Assembly: GCF_022605165.1 (NCBI RefSeq)
Contig: NC_063079.1
Location: 382,001 to 446,000 of the forward strand
DNA from: Purpureocillium takamizusanense
Lineage: Eukaryota; Ascomycota; Sordariomycetes; Hypocreales; Ophiocordycipitaceae
Length of the DNA stretch: 64,000 nt
Direction: 5' to 3'
Shown: positions 11,295-23,792 of the stretch, piece by piece
Numbering within the stretch: position 1 is the stretch's first letter
Layout of the letters: each line of letters begins with the position of its first letter
The notes under the pieces: model-generated
Seen by the model: the letters and a program-made list of their open reading frames with translations, nothing else
Databases searched by the model: none
Told to the model about the DNA's origin: nothing
Translations under genes and position numbers: made by a program

Positions 11295-13718
11295 GGCAGT
11301 AGCGTGGCGCGCAGTGTAGCGCAGCGCGGCCGATGATTGCGTTGTTCACTCGCTCACGTCCAGCGCTGTGCTCCCATCGGATCTGGCCCGTCCAGTGCCA
11401 GTTCTGCTTCTGTATTTCGGAGGCGTTTTGCAAACGAGGGAAAACTGAGGCGGCGCTCGGTGTCGTGCGGGTAGTTGAGCGTTTTGCCGGGCCTGCGGCG
11501 TTTTCCTCGTCCGTCCACTCTGGCGGCGACGTCGCGCCAAGCCCTGCTTCGCTCCCGTGTTCGTTCCTGGATGGGCGCTTTTCGATCCGTGACTACGGAT
11601 AATGGCGCATGGCGAAGATCTGGGTCTTCGGGGCCAATGCGTGCGTGTAGTATATGCGCGCGTGCGCGCGTTGTGCCCCAGATGTACGAAGTAGCGAGGG
11701 GCGCGGCTCGGCGGCGTTTTCGCTGTCGTCAATTCCGGTTGCCGGATTGTGGGGATCGCTGCCGGCGCACAGCTCGTGGTTGCGACTGGGGGGGGGGGCC
11801 GGGAGGTTGCAGAAGTCGTCGGACAGCGTGAAGGCGCCGCCTGCAGCGAGTTGGAGGGGGACGGTGCGCAAACAAGGTCCGGCGGCCAGTCAGTGAGTGA
11901 GGGAAATCGGAGGGCTGACTCGGCGTGAGGATGAGGCTGGGACGGGGAGGAGCTGGCTCTTGGAGTTTTACGTTTGGATTTGGCTCGGAGGCGTGAGTAC
12001 GTACTGCCCGGGTCGTGTGTGCTAGGCGTATTCGGCGGTTACTTGGTGTTAGCGTGCTCAAAGCATGTACGAAGTACTTGTCTTGATCGGCCACCTCGAT
12101 GCCTGGGTCGCGCCAGCACCGCACTCAATTGCATCGACCACACTGCATCCACTCCAAAATGCGCCGCATGGCGGGATGGCGCCTGCCCCCCCCCCCAAGC
12201 ATACTAGGTAGTAGTATTAGATACTAACGTAGTAACATCAATAAGGCTCCGTCCTGCTTTGGCTGTAACTCACGCGCGCAGCTGCGGGGGAGGGGGCCAA
12301 CTCGGAAGGCGCAGCCGGGGCGAGGCACGAGGTACCCAGTACCTAGGGCGGACGCAGCGCATGCAGCCCTTCGTCTTGACTTCCCTACGTCTCCAGAAAA
12401 CGGTAAAGGCAAATCATCTACAGCATCCATGGCGGCAGATACTCCCGTCCTCCTCCTTTCATTTCGAGCAGCTGGCAAGTGCCCGAGTCGGCAGCGCCCT
12501 CACCTGGTTTACTTCCTTGCTCGCTGCTTACTAGCCCTGTCGCCCGCCTGTGGAGCGCGCGGGCGCCCGCCAGCTGCGGGGCTGGACAACAATCACAACC
12601 ATGACCGAATGGATGGACAGAAGGCGCGCAAACTGGGAAAGCCAAGTCGGGGTGGTAAATGCAGTAAGGAGGCGGCCGCCCAGTAGGGAGACGGCGTGCG
12701 TACGTATAGGTAGGTAGCTGCTGCTGAGCAGCGCGGCTAGCAATGGCCAGAGATTCATCCAGGGCACCTCGGTCTAACGGCGAGACAGACGGACTGTAAT
12801 AATGGGGTTTGACTGAGCAGCAGCACCTTTGAGGCAGCAGCCGAGGATCCGCATGCAGCCAACAAGGGCCCCTTAATTGTCAATCCCGCCGCCCCCTGCG
12901 GCCCCTGTCACCGAGGTGCCATCCCATCCCATCTGAACCCCCAGCCTGCCATCCCGCCAGGCATGCAAGCCATGCACGAAGTAACAAGTTACTTCTGTCC
13001 GTTACTACGACCTTACCACTCCGCGGGCATCATCAACCTACCTCAGTAGTACCTACCTCCACATGCTTTCCTTCACTTCCCCTTCCTCATGTCTTTTGCC
13101 TGCTCACCCCCTGCGCTAGACGCGGGCGTCCTGAAAGACACGCATGGGTCAACCGCCTCGGCGCGCGATGCGATGCGACGCGACGTCATGAGTGCTGCTG
13201 CGTTCCAGACACATGTAACGCGCGCCCGCGCGCCCGTCGCCCGTCGCCAAGCGCACCGTAATAAAGGCGTGGCCGAGAGACATGCATGCACTCTGCGCCG
13301 CCGCTCGTTGCACAAAGGTACGTTAGTACTGAACGTTGAGTTACTTTGTAACGTTAGCACCTCTTGTGGTACTAGTAGTCACCCACCCACCATTGCCCTC
13401 GAGGCCCCCACCAAGCCATGTGGGTGCTTACGGCCGAGGGGCTCGGGAAATCACGGCTGGCCCTGGCGCTGCTGCAACGCCCGTCCGGCGCCGCCCAACG
13501 GACGACTTCTCTCAACGACCTCAGAGACGGAACTTGGCCTACCAGAGCCGCAGCCTGATATTCCATCTGGGAAGCCAGCCAGCACATCAACCGTCAAGAA
13601 CTTGCAGTGCGTCACATGAATATGGCCAAGGGGTGAAGGGAATAACCCGGAATTTACCCTACATACGGTACCGTTGTACGTCAAATCAATGCTCATCTAC
13701 TCATGCCACTGTCGCCTA
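11295..13718. other. 2.4-kb gene-free region upstream of acuK
   Basis: No convincing protein-coding frame is present: the open frames are short and of extreme composition. The right end lies at the 3' end of xanthine dehydrogenase and the left end is the promoter side of acuK. It contains alternating CG-rich purine/pyrimidine tracts near 11655-11670, a G run near 11788-11797, a C run near 12187-12196, and two copies of TACGAAGTA (11685-11693, 12068-12076). Confidence 0.55.
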
Positions 13719-16700
13719 CTAAATAGCCACAAAGAAGCTCTTCTCGCCCTCCTGGGGCATTACCCTCGCCCGCCTCATGATATCATCCTCACACGACAGC
13801 CTGATCCTCTCCGGCGTGGCGGGACTCTCCAGCCGCAGCAGGCCGGGCCCCTTGTCGTCGCCCACCTCCGCCTTGACTCCGTTCTTCTCTCTCGCGGCCT
13901 TGAGCGCGTCGCGAATCGCAAAGAACACCGCGCTGCCCAGGAACAGCGGCGGTTCGCCCACGCCACGACTGCGCTGGATCGTCCGCAGCTCCTTCCACTC
14001 CACGTCCTTTAGCAGCGTCACGTTGAACTCCTGCGGAATGTCCCGGAACCCGGGAATCTTGTACGCGCCTGGCCCGCGCGTGAACAGGTTCCCTGCCATG
14101 GGCCCATTTCGAAGCCAGAGCGATTCCTCCATCGTGTAGAGGCCCATGCCCTGCACAAAGGCGCCTTGAATCTGGCCGTAGTCGATGGACGGATTAATTG
14201 ACTGCCCCACATCCATCTTGATGTCTGCCCTGAGGCACGTCCACGTGCCTGTCAGGGTGTCAATCTCGACCTCGGCGGCCGCCACACCCTGCGTGAAGTA
14301 GAAGAACATCTTGCCCTCGTTTTTGCCCCACGTGTAACCGATCTCGGGCGTCTTGTAGAAACCTTGTGCGGACAGGTTGACACGGTCAAAGTAAGCCGCG
14401 TGTGCGAGGTCTTTCATCGTCGCCTTGGGTCCGAGTTTCTCCCGGTACGGAGCCAGGCGCTCGTTGAGCTGCTGGCAGGCGTTGTAGATGGCATATCCGT
14501 TCAGGTCAGACGACGCCGAGGCGGCCGTCGCGGACGCGTTGGCAACCGTGTTTGTCGCCGTCTCGGAGATGAAGACGTTGTCCAGGGGCGTGCCGAGCGC
14601 CTGAGCAGCAATCATGGTCATCTTCGTGTGCAGGCCCTGGCCCATCTCAGTGCCACCGTGGGCTACCAAAACGGACCCATCGTGGTAGATGTGCACCAGG
14701 CCACCGGCCTGGTTGAGGAACAGCGCCGTAAAGGAGATACCAAACTTGGTCGGAATCAGAGACAACCCCCTCTTGCGCCACTTATACTCCTCGTTGAACT
14801 GCGTAATCATACTTCTCCGGGCGTCGTACATTGACTCGTCCAGCACTTGTTGATACATGAGCGGCACGTGCCAGTCCTCAATCATCTGGTTGAAATGTGT
14901 AATGCCGTGAGGCTCGTAAAAGTTGATCTCTCTCAGTCTCTCGACGGGGATGGAGAGACGGTCAGCAATCTCCTCCATGTACGTCTCGGCGATGAACATG
15001 CCCTGTGGGCCACCGAAACCACGGAAGGCAGTGTTGGAGACCGTGTTCGTCCGGCAGCACCGACCGCGGACAAAGACGTTGGGAATATGATAACAGCCGT
15101 CGGAGTGCGTCATGGCACGCTCCACGACACTGGCGCTCAGGTCGAAGGTCCAGCCGGCGTTGTTGAAGATATCGCAGTCGAGCGCCTGGATCTTACCGTC
15201 CTTATTGACACCGACCTTATAGCGGGCCATGAACGGGTGGCGCTGGCCCATAGTCACCATGTCCTCCTCTCGCGTCAGCATGCACCGGACAGGCCTGCCT
15301 GTCTTCTTCGCTGCCAGCGCGACAACGGAGCTGAGGATAACCGAGCGCGTCTCCTTGCCACCGAAGCCGCCGCCAAGTCGCTTGACACGCACGACGACCT
15401 TGTTCGCCGCGACCTCACACACCCGCGACGCAAATACTTGCCTACCAACTGTTAGCTTCCGTACTAGCATAGCGAAGGGGTGAGTGGGACTCACGTTTCG
15501 TTGGCGTTTTGTGTGCTGGCAAAGATCTCCATCTCTCCATCTTCCGTCTTTGGCACGACTAGGCAAGCGTTGGTCTCGAGGTAGAAGTGCTCTTGCCCGC
15601 CCATTCTCACTGTACCGGTGAAGACATGGTCGCAGTTCTTGAAGGCAGCCTCGGTATCCCCCTTCTTGATCTCGCGATACAGAGGGTGAAAGCTTTCCTG
15701 CTCCACGGCTTCTTCGATGGTCAAGACCGCGGGGAGTTCCTCGTACTCGATCTTCACTGCCCTAGCCGCCTCCTGCGCCTTCAATGCCGACGTCGCCAAC
15801 ACCATGGCAATGGCCTGGCCCGCGGTGTGAACTTTATCCTCGGCGAAAAAGACTTCGTCAAAGTGAGGAGCACCAAACTTGTTGGCTTCAGCGGAGGGCA
15901 TGTCGTTCCTGTCGATGTAGTCAACCACTCCGGGCATGTCAAGGGCCTTGGAGTAGTCGATGGACTTTATCTTGGCGTGTGGCTTCGTCGACAAGACCCA
16001 GCAGCCATGTAGTTCGTTCTTCAAGGCGGGAATGTCGTCGGTGTATTGCGCCTCACCGGTCGTCTGCTTCAGCGCAGCGACATGAGGTTCGGACTTGCCG
16101 GTGACCTCCAGCTCGTAGGCTTGAGCAGTCTTCTCGTCGATCATGCCTTTGGACAACGTTCGCTCGACCTCATCAATAGCTTCCTTGTCAACATGCTCGC
16201 TCTGGCCACCCAAGTTCGTAAGCACATCGTGATAGAAGCGGTAGAAGAAGCCAAACGCGAGAGCCTTGCGGTAGGAGGCCATGCCACCAGGCACACTGAA
16301 CTTCATGTCAAAGTCCTTGCCCAGGGCATTCATGGTCCCTTCCAGGGTCTCCAGCTCCGCGAATCGCCGTCCAATTAGATACTCTGTTGCCGTCTTCGCC
16401 GCTACAGTCGTGGCCGCCATGCCGCCATAGATGAGGTTGCACTCGGTAACAACACCCTCATCGTCCAGCTTGACTCGCAGCGCGCCGGTGACAATGGCAA
16501 TGTCGTCATCCTTCCGCTTGGCTTGCTTGTAGGATCGGTAGAACTCTCCCTTGGCGGCAATGACCGGAATCCTGATGGACGCAATGATGGCATCCTGTGC
16601 GAGTGCCGTTTTTCGATAGCCTGTGAAGAACGAGTTCATGGGTATCTCCGTCTCCTTGTCTGCCGACTTGGCAACTAGGACCGCGTTGGCACCCCACAGC

Positions 16701-18069
16701 GCTGGGTTCAGGTCGGAAATGGGCGACGCCGTAACCAGGTTTCCGGCCGGCGTGCCGACGTTTCGGATTTGCCGTCCCGCAAAGTATTTGAGCTGCTTCA
16801 AGATTCCCTCAAACACCTGGCCGCGCGTGTGGCCGTAGTGCTTGATGGCCTTTTCACAGATGCCCTCGAGGTCTGTCAAGATGACGTTGCCGCCAACCTC
16901 AACGACATCGTCCTTGAATTCGTACTGCCGCAACTCAGGAATGTCGCCGACAAACACTGACACCGGATACTGCAGCGCCTTGAACTTAATTTCAATCTGG
17001 GTTTCCGTGCTGCCGCCGATGATCTTGGCTTGAGGGTACACGCTCTTGATCTGGAGCAGCTGTTCGAGCGTGACTGGGCGGTACCACTTCTTGCGCTTAT
17101 TGCCAAAGGCAAGGGGTCGCATGTCGTGCTTCTTGAGCGCGGGCGGAAAGATGAGCTCTGTGTCAGGGTTGTACTCGATGAAGCCAGGAGGAGTAAAGCG
17201 CTTTATAGGCTGATCATCAAGACCTTTCTTCTGCATGCAGCAGCCACCAGCCGGTGGTCCGCTGCCGTTTTGCATGCAGCACCCTCCGCCGTTGGCGCCG
17301 TTCGAATCGGCTTTGCCGTTGGTGTCGTTCGCATCTGCCGACCCGTTGGTCCCGTTGGAGTCGCTACCATTCTCCTTACAGCAACCGCCTCCGTTGGCGC
17401 CGTTGCTGCCGTCCTTGCAGCATCCCCCGCCGTTGCTCTGCGCGCGCTGCGACTTGTCCACGCTGAACGTCTGCGCGGCATCCAAGATGGGCCGGTACCC
17501 CGTGCAGCGGCACAGGTTGCCGTCAAACGCCTCCTCGATCTCGTCCTGCGAGGGCTCCGAGTTGTTGCGCAGCAGCGCGTACAGGCTCATGACGATGCCG
17601 GGCGTGCAGAAGCCGCACTGGCTGCCGTTGCCCTTGGCCACGCGCTCCTGCGTGGGGTGCGGCCTCTTGGTGTTGCCGATGCCCTCGATGGTGATGACGT
17701 GCTTGCCGTCCAGGCTGGCCAGCGGCGCAAGGCAGGCGTTCACACTGGCATGGTAAATTTGCTTGGTGGTTGGGTTGTACTGGCTCACGACAATGGTGCA
17801 CGCGCCGCAACCGCCCTCGCCGCAACCGCTGGATAATAAGTCTTAGAAACTGCCAGATAAGCATGAAGAAAAGAAGGCACATACAGCTTGGTTCCCGTCA
17901 GACCGATGCCCCGGAGGTACTCCAGGACCGTGATCTCGGGATCGATCTCGTCCAGCACGACCTTGGTTCCATTCAGGTAGAATCGGAGGGTGTCGTCGAA
18001 CTTGGCCGTGAGGCTCGCCAAAGGCTCCGGCTGAGCCTCACGCTCGGGAGACACGGCACTTGGAGCCAT
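13719..18069 (-). CDS. hxA: xanthine dehydrogenase (purine hydroxylase I)
   Basis: Molybdenum/FAD/2Fe-2S enzyme that oxidises hypoxanthine to xanthine and then to urate with NAD+, opening purine use as nitrogen source. Three exons, 18069-17885, 17828-15495 and 15441-13719, give 1413 residues, close to fungal HxA proteins. The first [2Fe-2S] site shows Cys 64, 69, 72 and 94 (GCGEGGCGAC, then ACLAP) and the second Cys 133, 136, 168 and 170 (QCGFC, CRC). A FAD domain follows, then the molybdopterin domain with GGGFGGKETR and, near the C-terminus, GVGEPPLF, which carries the catalytic Glu. The odd feature is a Gly/Asn/Cys-rich insert at about 193-262, after the Fe-S domain, with four Cys-Cys pairs. 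The gene stands alone; no other purine-catabolism gene is nearby. Confidence 0.96.
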
Positions 18070-19250
18070 GATTGCCGCCCCGCCGATGATGGTTCTGCGT
18101 GCTTTGGCTGATTGTCTCGTCTCGCCCAGGGGCTATGCCCGAGTCTGCATGAAGAGTGCAGACAGACAGAGAGAGAGAGAGAGAGGCGCGGCCGGCCGCC
18201 AGAGTTAAGGAACAAAGCAGAAGGGGCAGCGAGCAGAGAAAGCTACGGGCAGCAGGTGTTCAAAGGGCCCAAGAAGCAACAACGAAGAAGCAGCGAGACG
18301 GGGGCGAAGCTTTGTACTCGGGTCGTCATGGAGGTTTGTTATCTCTGCGTGGGGGGAATCCTAGATGGGTCTGAGAAGGACGACGGCGTCGTCCTAGGCG
18401 GGTGGCGACGATGCGGCTAGATGTGGGCGGAGTTGGCCAAGCTGGGGATGGTTTCCCCCGAATCAAGGGCGTTTTGCGCCCGTTCCCCAATCTTTCTCCA
18501 ACTACAGGTTGTGAATATGTAACTGCGCGACACGGTGCGTATCTTGCGCCAGATACGGCAGAGCCCGCCAGTCACCTTCACCGGGCTTCACCATCGCTGC
18601 GGCGGGACGTCAGGCTGTAGCACAGTGCGGCGTTCGGCCTCTGCCCGCGGCCAAATCAAGCTTGCGGGGCGCAGCCACTGGAGGGGCTTCAGCCCCCGGG
18701 TCTTCCAAGTTGAGCCGTTGGACCATGGGCTACCCCGCTGGAACTCGCTCCAATAGTGCTACGGCGGGGTGTCAGATGCCTCTCCAGGGGCTGGCTCTCC
18801 ATCGGCCGGCTCCGACTCCCGCCTTGCCTCAGCCATGGACGGGTAGTCCCCACCATCGGCAGCTTCCACCACCGCTGGCATCTCCACCCCATTTACGACC
18901 ATCGATGCACCGTGCCAGGAGCCGATTCATTTTCTCGACGTCTCCGTATCATTCTAGAATAAAGACGCTTCCCACGGCCTCCGCGCATCTCTTGCTCTCA
19001 GCCTAAGCCCGTCTAGTTCATAACCCTTGCCGATAATCACATAGGCGTGCCCTCCCCCACGGGGACGAATGGGTGCCTCCGCCATGGGCCGACCCCCTGA
19101 AAGTCCGGGGTACATACGAGGTGAATCATCTTCAACTTCGAGACAGCCAGAATCTATCCGAGTCTAGGTATCTGCTGTCGCTTGCAGAGAAATAAACCAC
19201 TCACCAAGCGCATGGAGACGAAAAGGAGACGGAACGCTACGCTCCCTTTT
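18070..19250. other. intergenic region (xanthine dehydrogenase promoter side)
   Basis: About 1.2 kb lies between the start of xanthine dehydrogenase and the end of the aminotransferase, both on the - strand. It includes a GA dinucleotide run near 18168-18184, which would sit in the xanthine dehydrogenase 5' leader. I find no supported gene. Confidence 0.55.
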
Positions 19251-20994
19251 TCACTCCATGTACTTCTTCAAACCCCTCAGTCGCCGCTTGGCCTCCTCCA
19301 GCACATCGTCATCCTTGCAGACGGCGAACCGGATGTAGTCTTCTGCCATGTGTGCGTTCTTGGCCGTGTAAAATTCCGTCGGCGGGATCGCCGCCACGCC
19401 CACCTCCTGGATCAAGAACCAGGCGAGCTTGAAGTCGCGCGGCCGGCTTGCCACGTGTGGCGGGAACGGATAGTCCTCGGGAACCTTGACCTTCTTCATG
19501 TTGACCAGGACAAAGTACCCGCCCTCGGGCTCCGAGTAAGGCATGCCCAGCTCGTCCCATACCTCGTTGAAGCGGTCCATCTTCGCCTTCATGTCCTTGA
19601 TGGTCTCGTCCCAGAAGCCCTTTGCGTCTGCTTGCTCGAAGCCCACGGCGCAAGCCTCTTGCAGGGGTGAGACGGAGGAGTAGCAGATGCGCGTGTGCGC
19701 CGCGGAGACGTACTTGATCAGATCCGCCGGACCCATGAGCCAGCCTGACGGTGTGAGTTAGTCTTTGCACTATTCTACAAGTTGCCTCAGTGGCCGGCGA
19801 CGTACCGACGCGCCATCCCGTGGCGTAGAAGTTCTTGCCCGCGGAGCCGACCGTGATGGTCAGTCGCTCAATTTCGGGAGACAGCCGTGAGATTCTCGTG
19901 AAAGGTACATAGTACAGCCGATCGTAAACCTCATCCGACAAAATGATGATTTCATTCTTGACACAGAGGTCACCGATCCGCTGCAGCTCATCCTTGGAAA
20001 AGACCTTGCCAACAGGGTTGTCTTGCGCGTTCGAGTTAGCTGTTGCGCAAAGGAATGGGCTGCGCTGTCGCCACCTAGTCCAGCGAAAATTCAGGGACAC
20101 GTACGAGGAGTGTTGAGGACAATCATCTTCGTCCGGGGGGTGATGGCGCGCTCCAACTCGTCAAAGTCGATAGTCCACTCGGCTGCTGAGGACGTCTTGG
20201 TGGCGCCCGTTGCGGGCGGGTGCATGGGTACGTAGACAATCTTGCCGCCAGGCATCTCAATATTGCTAATGTACCTGCCTCTGGGGTCAGCTACCATGCA
20301 TCTCTAATTTCCAAGGTTGTCTTACTGATCGAAAAAGGGCTCAAAGATGATGACCTCGTCTTCGGGCTCGATAAAGGCCATAAAGGCACTAAGCATGCCT
20401 AATTTGCCCGTCAGAAACGACCCCCCCAAACATACAAAAGCCTCATCGGTAATGTGGGCGCATACCCTCGTTGGCTCCAGTGGTGATGGTCACTTCAGTC
20501 TCCGGGTCAATCTTGCGGCCCCAGAACGGCGAGTAGGCGTCGGCAATGGCCTTCTTGAGGCGCGGGCGGCCTTTGGTGGGCGAGTACTGGTTGCACTCGA
20601 CACGGTCCAGGGCATCCTTGGCCGCATCGAGGATGAAGGGCGGCGGGTTGTATCCGAAGAAACCCTGGCCCATGTTCACAATGGGCTGCTGGGGCGATGC
20701 AGCGGCCGCCTCGTTGATGATGGACCTGTTGTTGCTGTGAGCCGCCCGTGTCCGTCCCCTCCTCCCCAGCAAGCCCGTCGGTCGGTCGGAGGCTGCGACG
20801 ACGCGGAACACCTACCACACATCCTGCTTCTGGCCAGACACCCGCGCCGCGGGCTTGAGCTTGCCACTGCCGCTCATTATCTCGCTGTAGAATCTAACCT
20901 CGAAGACTGGCCGTACGTTGGCCCGCAGTAGTGGTAGTTTTGGCGTGGCGGTTCGCAGATGAGTCGATAGAAGCTGCGCTCCCAAACGAGACAT
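19251..20994 (-). CDS. BNA3: kynurenine/glutamine aminotransferase (BNA3-like), PLP class I
   Basis: Predicted PLP-dependent transaminase converting kynurenine plus 2-oxoglutarate to kynurenate and glutamate; this family also shows cysteine-conjugate beta-lyase and glutamine transaminase activity. Six exons, 20994-20816, 20725-20466, 20398-20326, 20274-20105, 20021-19806 and 19744-19251, encode 463 residues. Visible motifs are NMGQGFFGYNPP, NTPHNPVGK, SDEVYDRLYY (Asp 257 and Tyr 260) and SAGKNF, with the PLP lysine at about Lys 290. The first 37 residues are Arg/Leu-rich, without acidic residues until Glu 32, and end in RFYS, a mitochondrial presequence pattern. A second in-frame Met at residue 40 could yield a cytosolic form. 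For the intron at 20022-20104 I chose the acceptor that restores the His of NTPHNPVGK; another AG 18 nt earlier is also in frame. Confidence 0.92.
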
Positions 20995-21938
20995 TGATTG
21001 ATCAAATGTCAAAAAACAAAAAAGACCAGGCCGTGACGCGGAAAGGTAACGAATAAGCGGCAGCGCCCTTTGGAATCCGTAGTCATCAACCAGTCAGCGC
21101 TCAAACGTTTTCCATCGGCTATTGCGTTTGGGGTAGCTTGCGACATCGCTCGCGATGCCGGAGCCGAAGTTGGTGGGCCAAAGCAATGACTAAGCCAGTG
21201 CGAAGGTGTCAAATGACTGGGGCGCCGGAATGGCGTCAACAGTGCTTGCTGGGACCCCTGAAGGCAGTTGGATCCGGCATTTCCCACTCGAAGCTCAGTA
21301 CCTCTTCTTACCTTTCCTGTCACACTGTCATCAGTAGCAAGACAGGGTAAGAAGTCCAGTTATTGACACAATAATGCCCTGAAATCTATTATTATTTCGG
21401 TCTTTGCTCTTCTGTGCCTTGTCTCTATGAACTTCGCCTAGTGATCCGTAAGGCCTTCCTTCAAGAAGTAGGCCGCTTCCTAAGAGCTACATGGCCACAA
21501 CGTGACGGTTGTGTTGTCGTCCCACGTGCAGCCGATTCCGCAGGTATTTGCCCAACGCCATGCCAACCTGTGCGACCTGAGCCTCACCAATGGAAGAGTC
21601 ACACAAGTGGAATGTCAGAAATGCGCGCTTGTTGGGTATACTTCGAGTAGGCCGATGATAGCCCCGTCCCTGTTCACCTCGCTTCCATTCTTAGAAGGAG
21701 CATCGAAAAAGTTAAGACGCTGCACTCCCACCTCCGCCCCCACCGTCCGATCACCCACGAAACTGGGAACGAAACATGATGTTCCATCGCCGAATCGCCG
21801 AAAGCCCTCCGCAAATGGCTCATGTCTAGAGAACAGAGTAGAGGCACATGCCTTTGATTCTGCAAGGCTGCAACTACCTGTCCTACCCTCCCCTTCAGAC
21901 GCGCTGTTGGATCCTTGCACCCGCCAGCACCACGATGA
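20995..21938. other. intergenic region
   Basis: Nearly 0.95 kb lies between the start of the aminotransferase and the 3' end of the kinase, both on the - strand. Small frames of ordinary length are open on both strands, but none carries a motif I recognise. Confidence 0.55.
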
Positions 21939-23012
21939 TCACCAAAAGGAAATCGGCTTGAAGCCCTCGGGCGATGCGATGCCAAAGTCCCAAGGCTTAC
22001 CAGGTTCACCCATGCTCTCTTCGTTCAGGACCCGGAATGCCTCCGCGCAAGCTGCAGCCGATATCCTCTCGTCCACTTCCCAAGCCAACATCTCGGCCAT
22101 GGTGCGCACAAGCCAGTGTCGCGGGTTCAGCGCCAGAAGCTGCTGCACATGATTCTGCAAGCGGTGCGGCCACTTGCGCAGCTCCTCAGCGGCGTCGTCG
22201 TTGTTGTTTGTGACGATCTTATCCGACAGGCGGAACTGCGGGCACTGCCGCAGCATGCCCGCCAGCGTGACGCCCAAGGCCCAGACGTCGTCCCCGCTGC
22301 CGTAGTGGCGCTTGTACTGCAAGATCTCCGGGGAGTAGTATTGCGGCGTGCCGCGGAGAGAGCCCTTGCTTTCGAGCCGGCGCACGTCCCCGCAGTCGGC
22401 GAGGATGACAGAGAAGGGATGTAGGCCGCGGATGAGGATGTTTCGCGGCTTGACGTCCCGATGATATAGTCTCTTTTCGTCGTGCAGGTAGGTCAGGGCG
22501 TCCGAGATCTGGATCATGACCTGCTTGATCTCAGACTTGTCCATGTTGGGCGTCGCCTGGTCGATGCGCTCCTGGAGGGTCCCATACGGACACCATTCGG
22601 TTATGAGGATCGCGGCAGACGGATTTTCGGGATCCCTGTACAGCTCGACGAGCCTCAAGATGTTTTCCTTGTATCGTCATAGAATCAGAAACCAGTCCGG
22701 TCTCCTCAGTTAGGGGGCCAAGGGGGGTGGGGGTTGCTTGCGTACGTGGTTGAGAGATCGCAGGGCGTTGGCCTCGTGCTCTAGACCCCGTAGCGACTTG
22801 GAGGCCTTGCCCGCAAAGATCATACCGTCACTCACACGCCGGACCTTGTAGACGGTTCCATAGCCTCCGCGCCCTAGAACAGTGCCTTTGATATACTTTA
22901 CAGCCCTGGGGCTGCGGGTTTCGGTCTTGGAACGGGAACCAGCATCATCTGTTGGGCGTGGGTCGTCTTCGCTGGGCGAAAGAACGCCGCCGGGTTGCAC
23001 TTCATTAGACAT
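21939..23012 (-). CDS. small Ser/Thr protein kinase with DCG in place of DFG
   Basis: A kinase domain is essentially the whole 331-residue protein. Two exons (23012-22746 and 22667-21939) are separated by a 78-nt intron. A Ser/Asp-rich leader of about 40 residues precedes the glycine loop GRGGYG (47-52), the lysine Lys 69 (FAGK) and a helix-C Glu (78 or 80). The catalytic loop HRDVKPRN is intact (Asp 160, Asn 165), and a GTPQYYSPE segment sits where the activation segment ends. The metal-binding motif reads Asp180-Cys-Gly rather than DFG. Start choice: the Met at 23012 is the first ATG in frame. The protein resembles NEK/Wee-like or IKS-type orphan kinases only loosely, so I assign no orthologue. 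Activity is plausible, since the Lys, both Asps and Asn are kept. Confidence 0.88.
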
Positions 23013-23792
23013 GGCTGTAGCAATGTCACGAAGTGCCAAGATTCTGCCCCTCCGTCACCGATGTGGCAGGGTCTGCACCCGTGAATGTATACTGATTGTG
23101 GTGCAAGGAGGAAGACTAGCAGCAACTGGGGGATCGGGGTGCTTGATTGGAGGTCAAAGGATTGGAAGACGGAGGGCCAGCTGGGGGGCAGTCGCGGGCA
23201 AACGCAGCTCTTTCCTTGCCGTCGCCCCCCCAGGCATCAACAGCGCCCGTTCCTCCTACCTCCACGACTCAGTCTCTCTCATGCGCCTCTGTTCGGTCCC
23301 GTGAATCCACCTCCAAGCTCCAAACGGGGAGGGGGAGGGCGGCCATTGTAGCGCGGTTGACCAGTGCAGCCCCCTCCCACGGCACCGACCTCTCTGCCTT
23401 TGCGCAGTTGACGCCTCGCACGTCAAACGCTCGTCGACCAAACGCAAAGCCCAAGACATGGCGGCCTCCTGCAAAAAAAGGGTCATTTGTGTGACTATCG
23501 TACAGTGCTGCAGATACCTGCAAATGCCGAGCGACCACGAAAGCGTTGTAATCAGCTAGATATAGGACCAATCCATCATACAAGCAGACGCCGCAGCCAA
23601 CCCATGGCCAGCCTCGCTTCCAGGTGTGTGCGCCGTGGCCGCTGATTCCAAAGCAAAAGGAATATCCTCTAATGGGGAATCTTGGAAAGCAAAGTCATGC
23701 GCCGCCAAATTCCCAACGCCAAACCCTTCCGTGACCCATGTTGAAGCCATATTTGCCACCTGGTGCGCACCTTTGAAATCACAACGCCGCGT
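23013..23792. other. intergenic region with one small open frame
   Basis: This stretch lies downstream of the histone demethylase and upstream of the kinase, both on the - strand. A 67-codon - strand frame at 23556-23759 begins with ATG and has ordinary composition, but no family or splice link to the demethylase could be shown. It may be 3' UTR. Confidence 0.5.

Noticed and set aside
23556..23759. A 67-codon - strand ATG frame after the demethylase
   Set aside because: Composition is ordinary, but no splice site links it to the demethylase stop at 23793 and no homology is recognisable.
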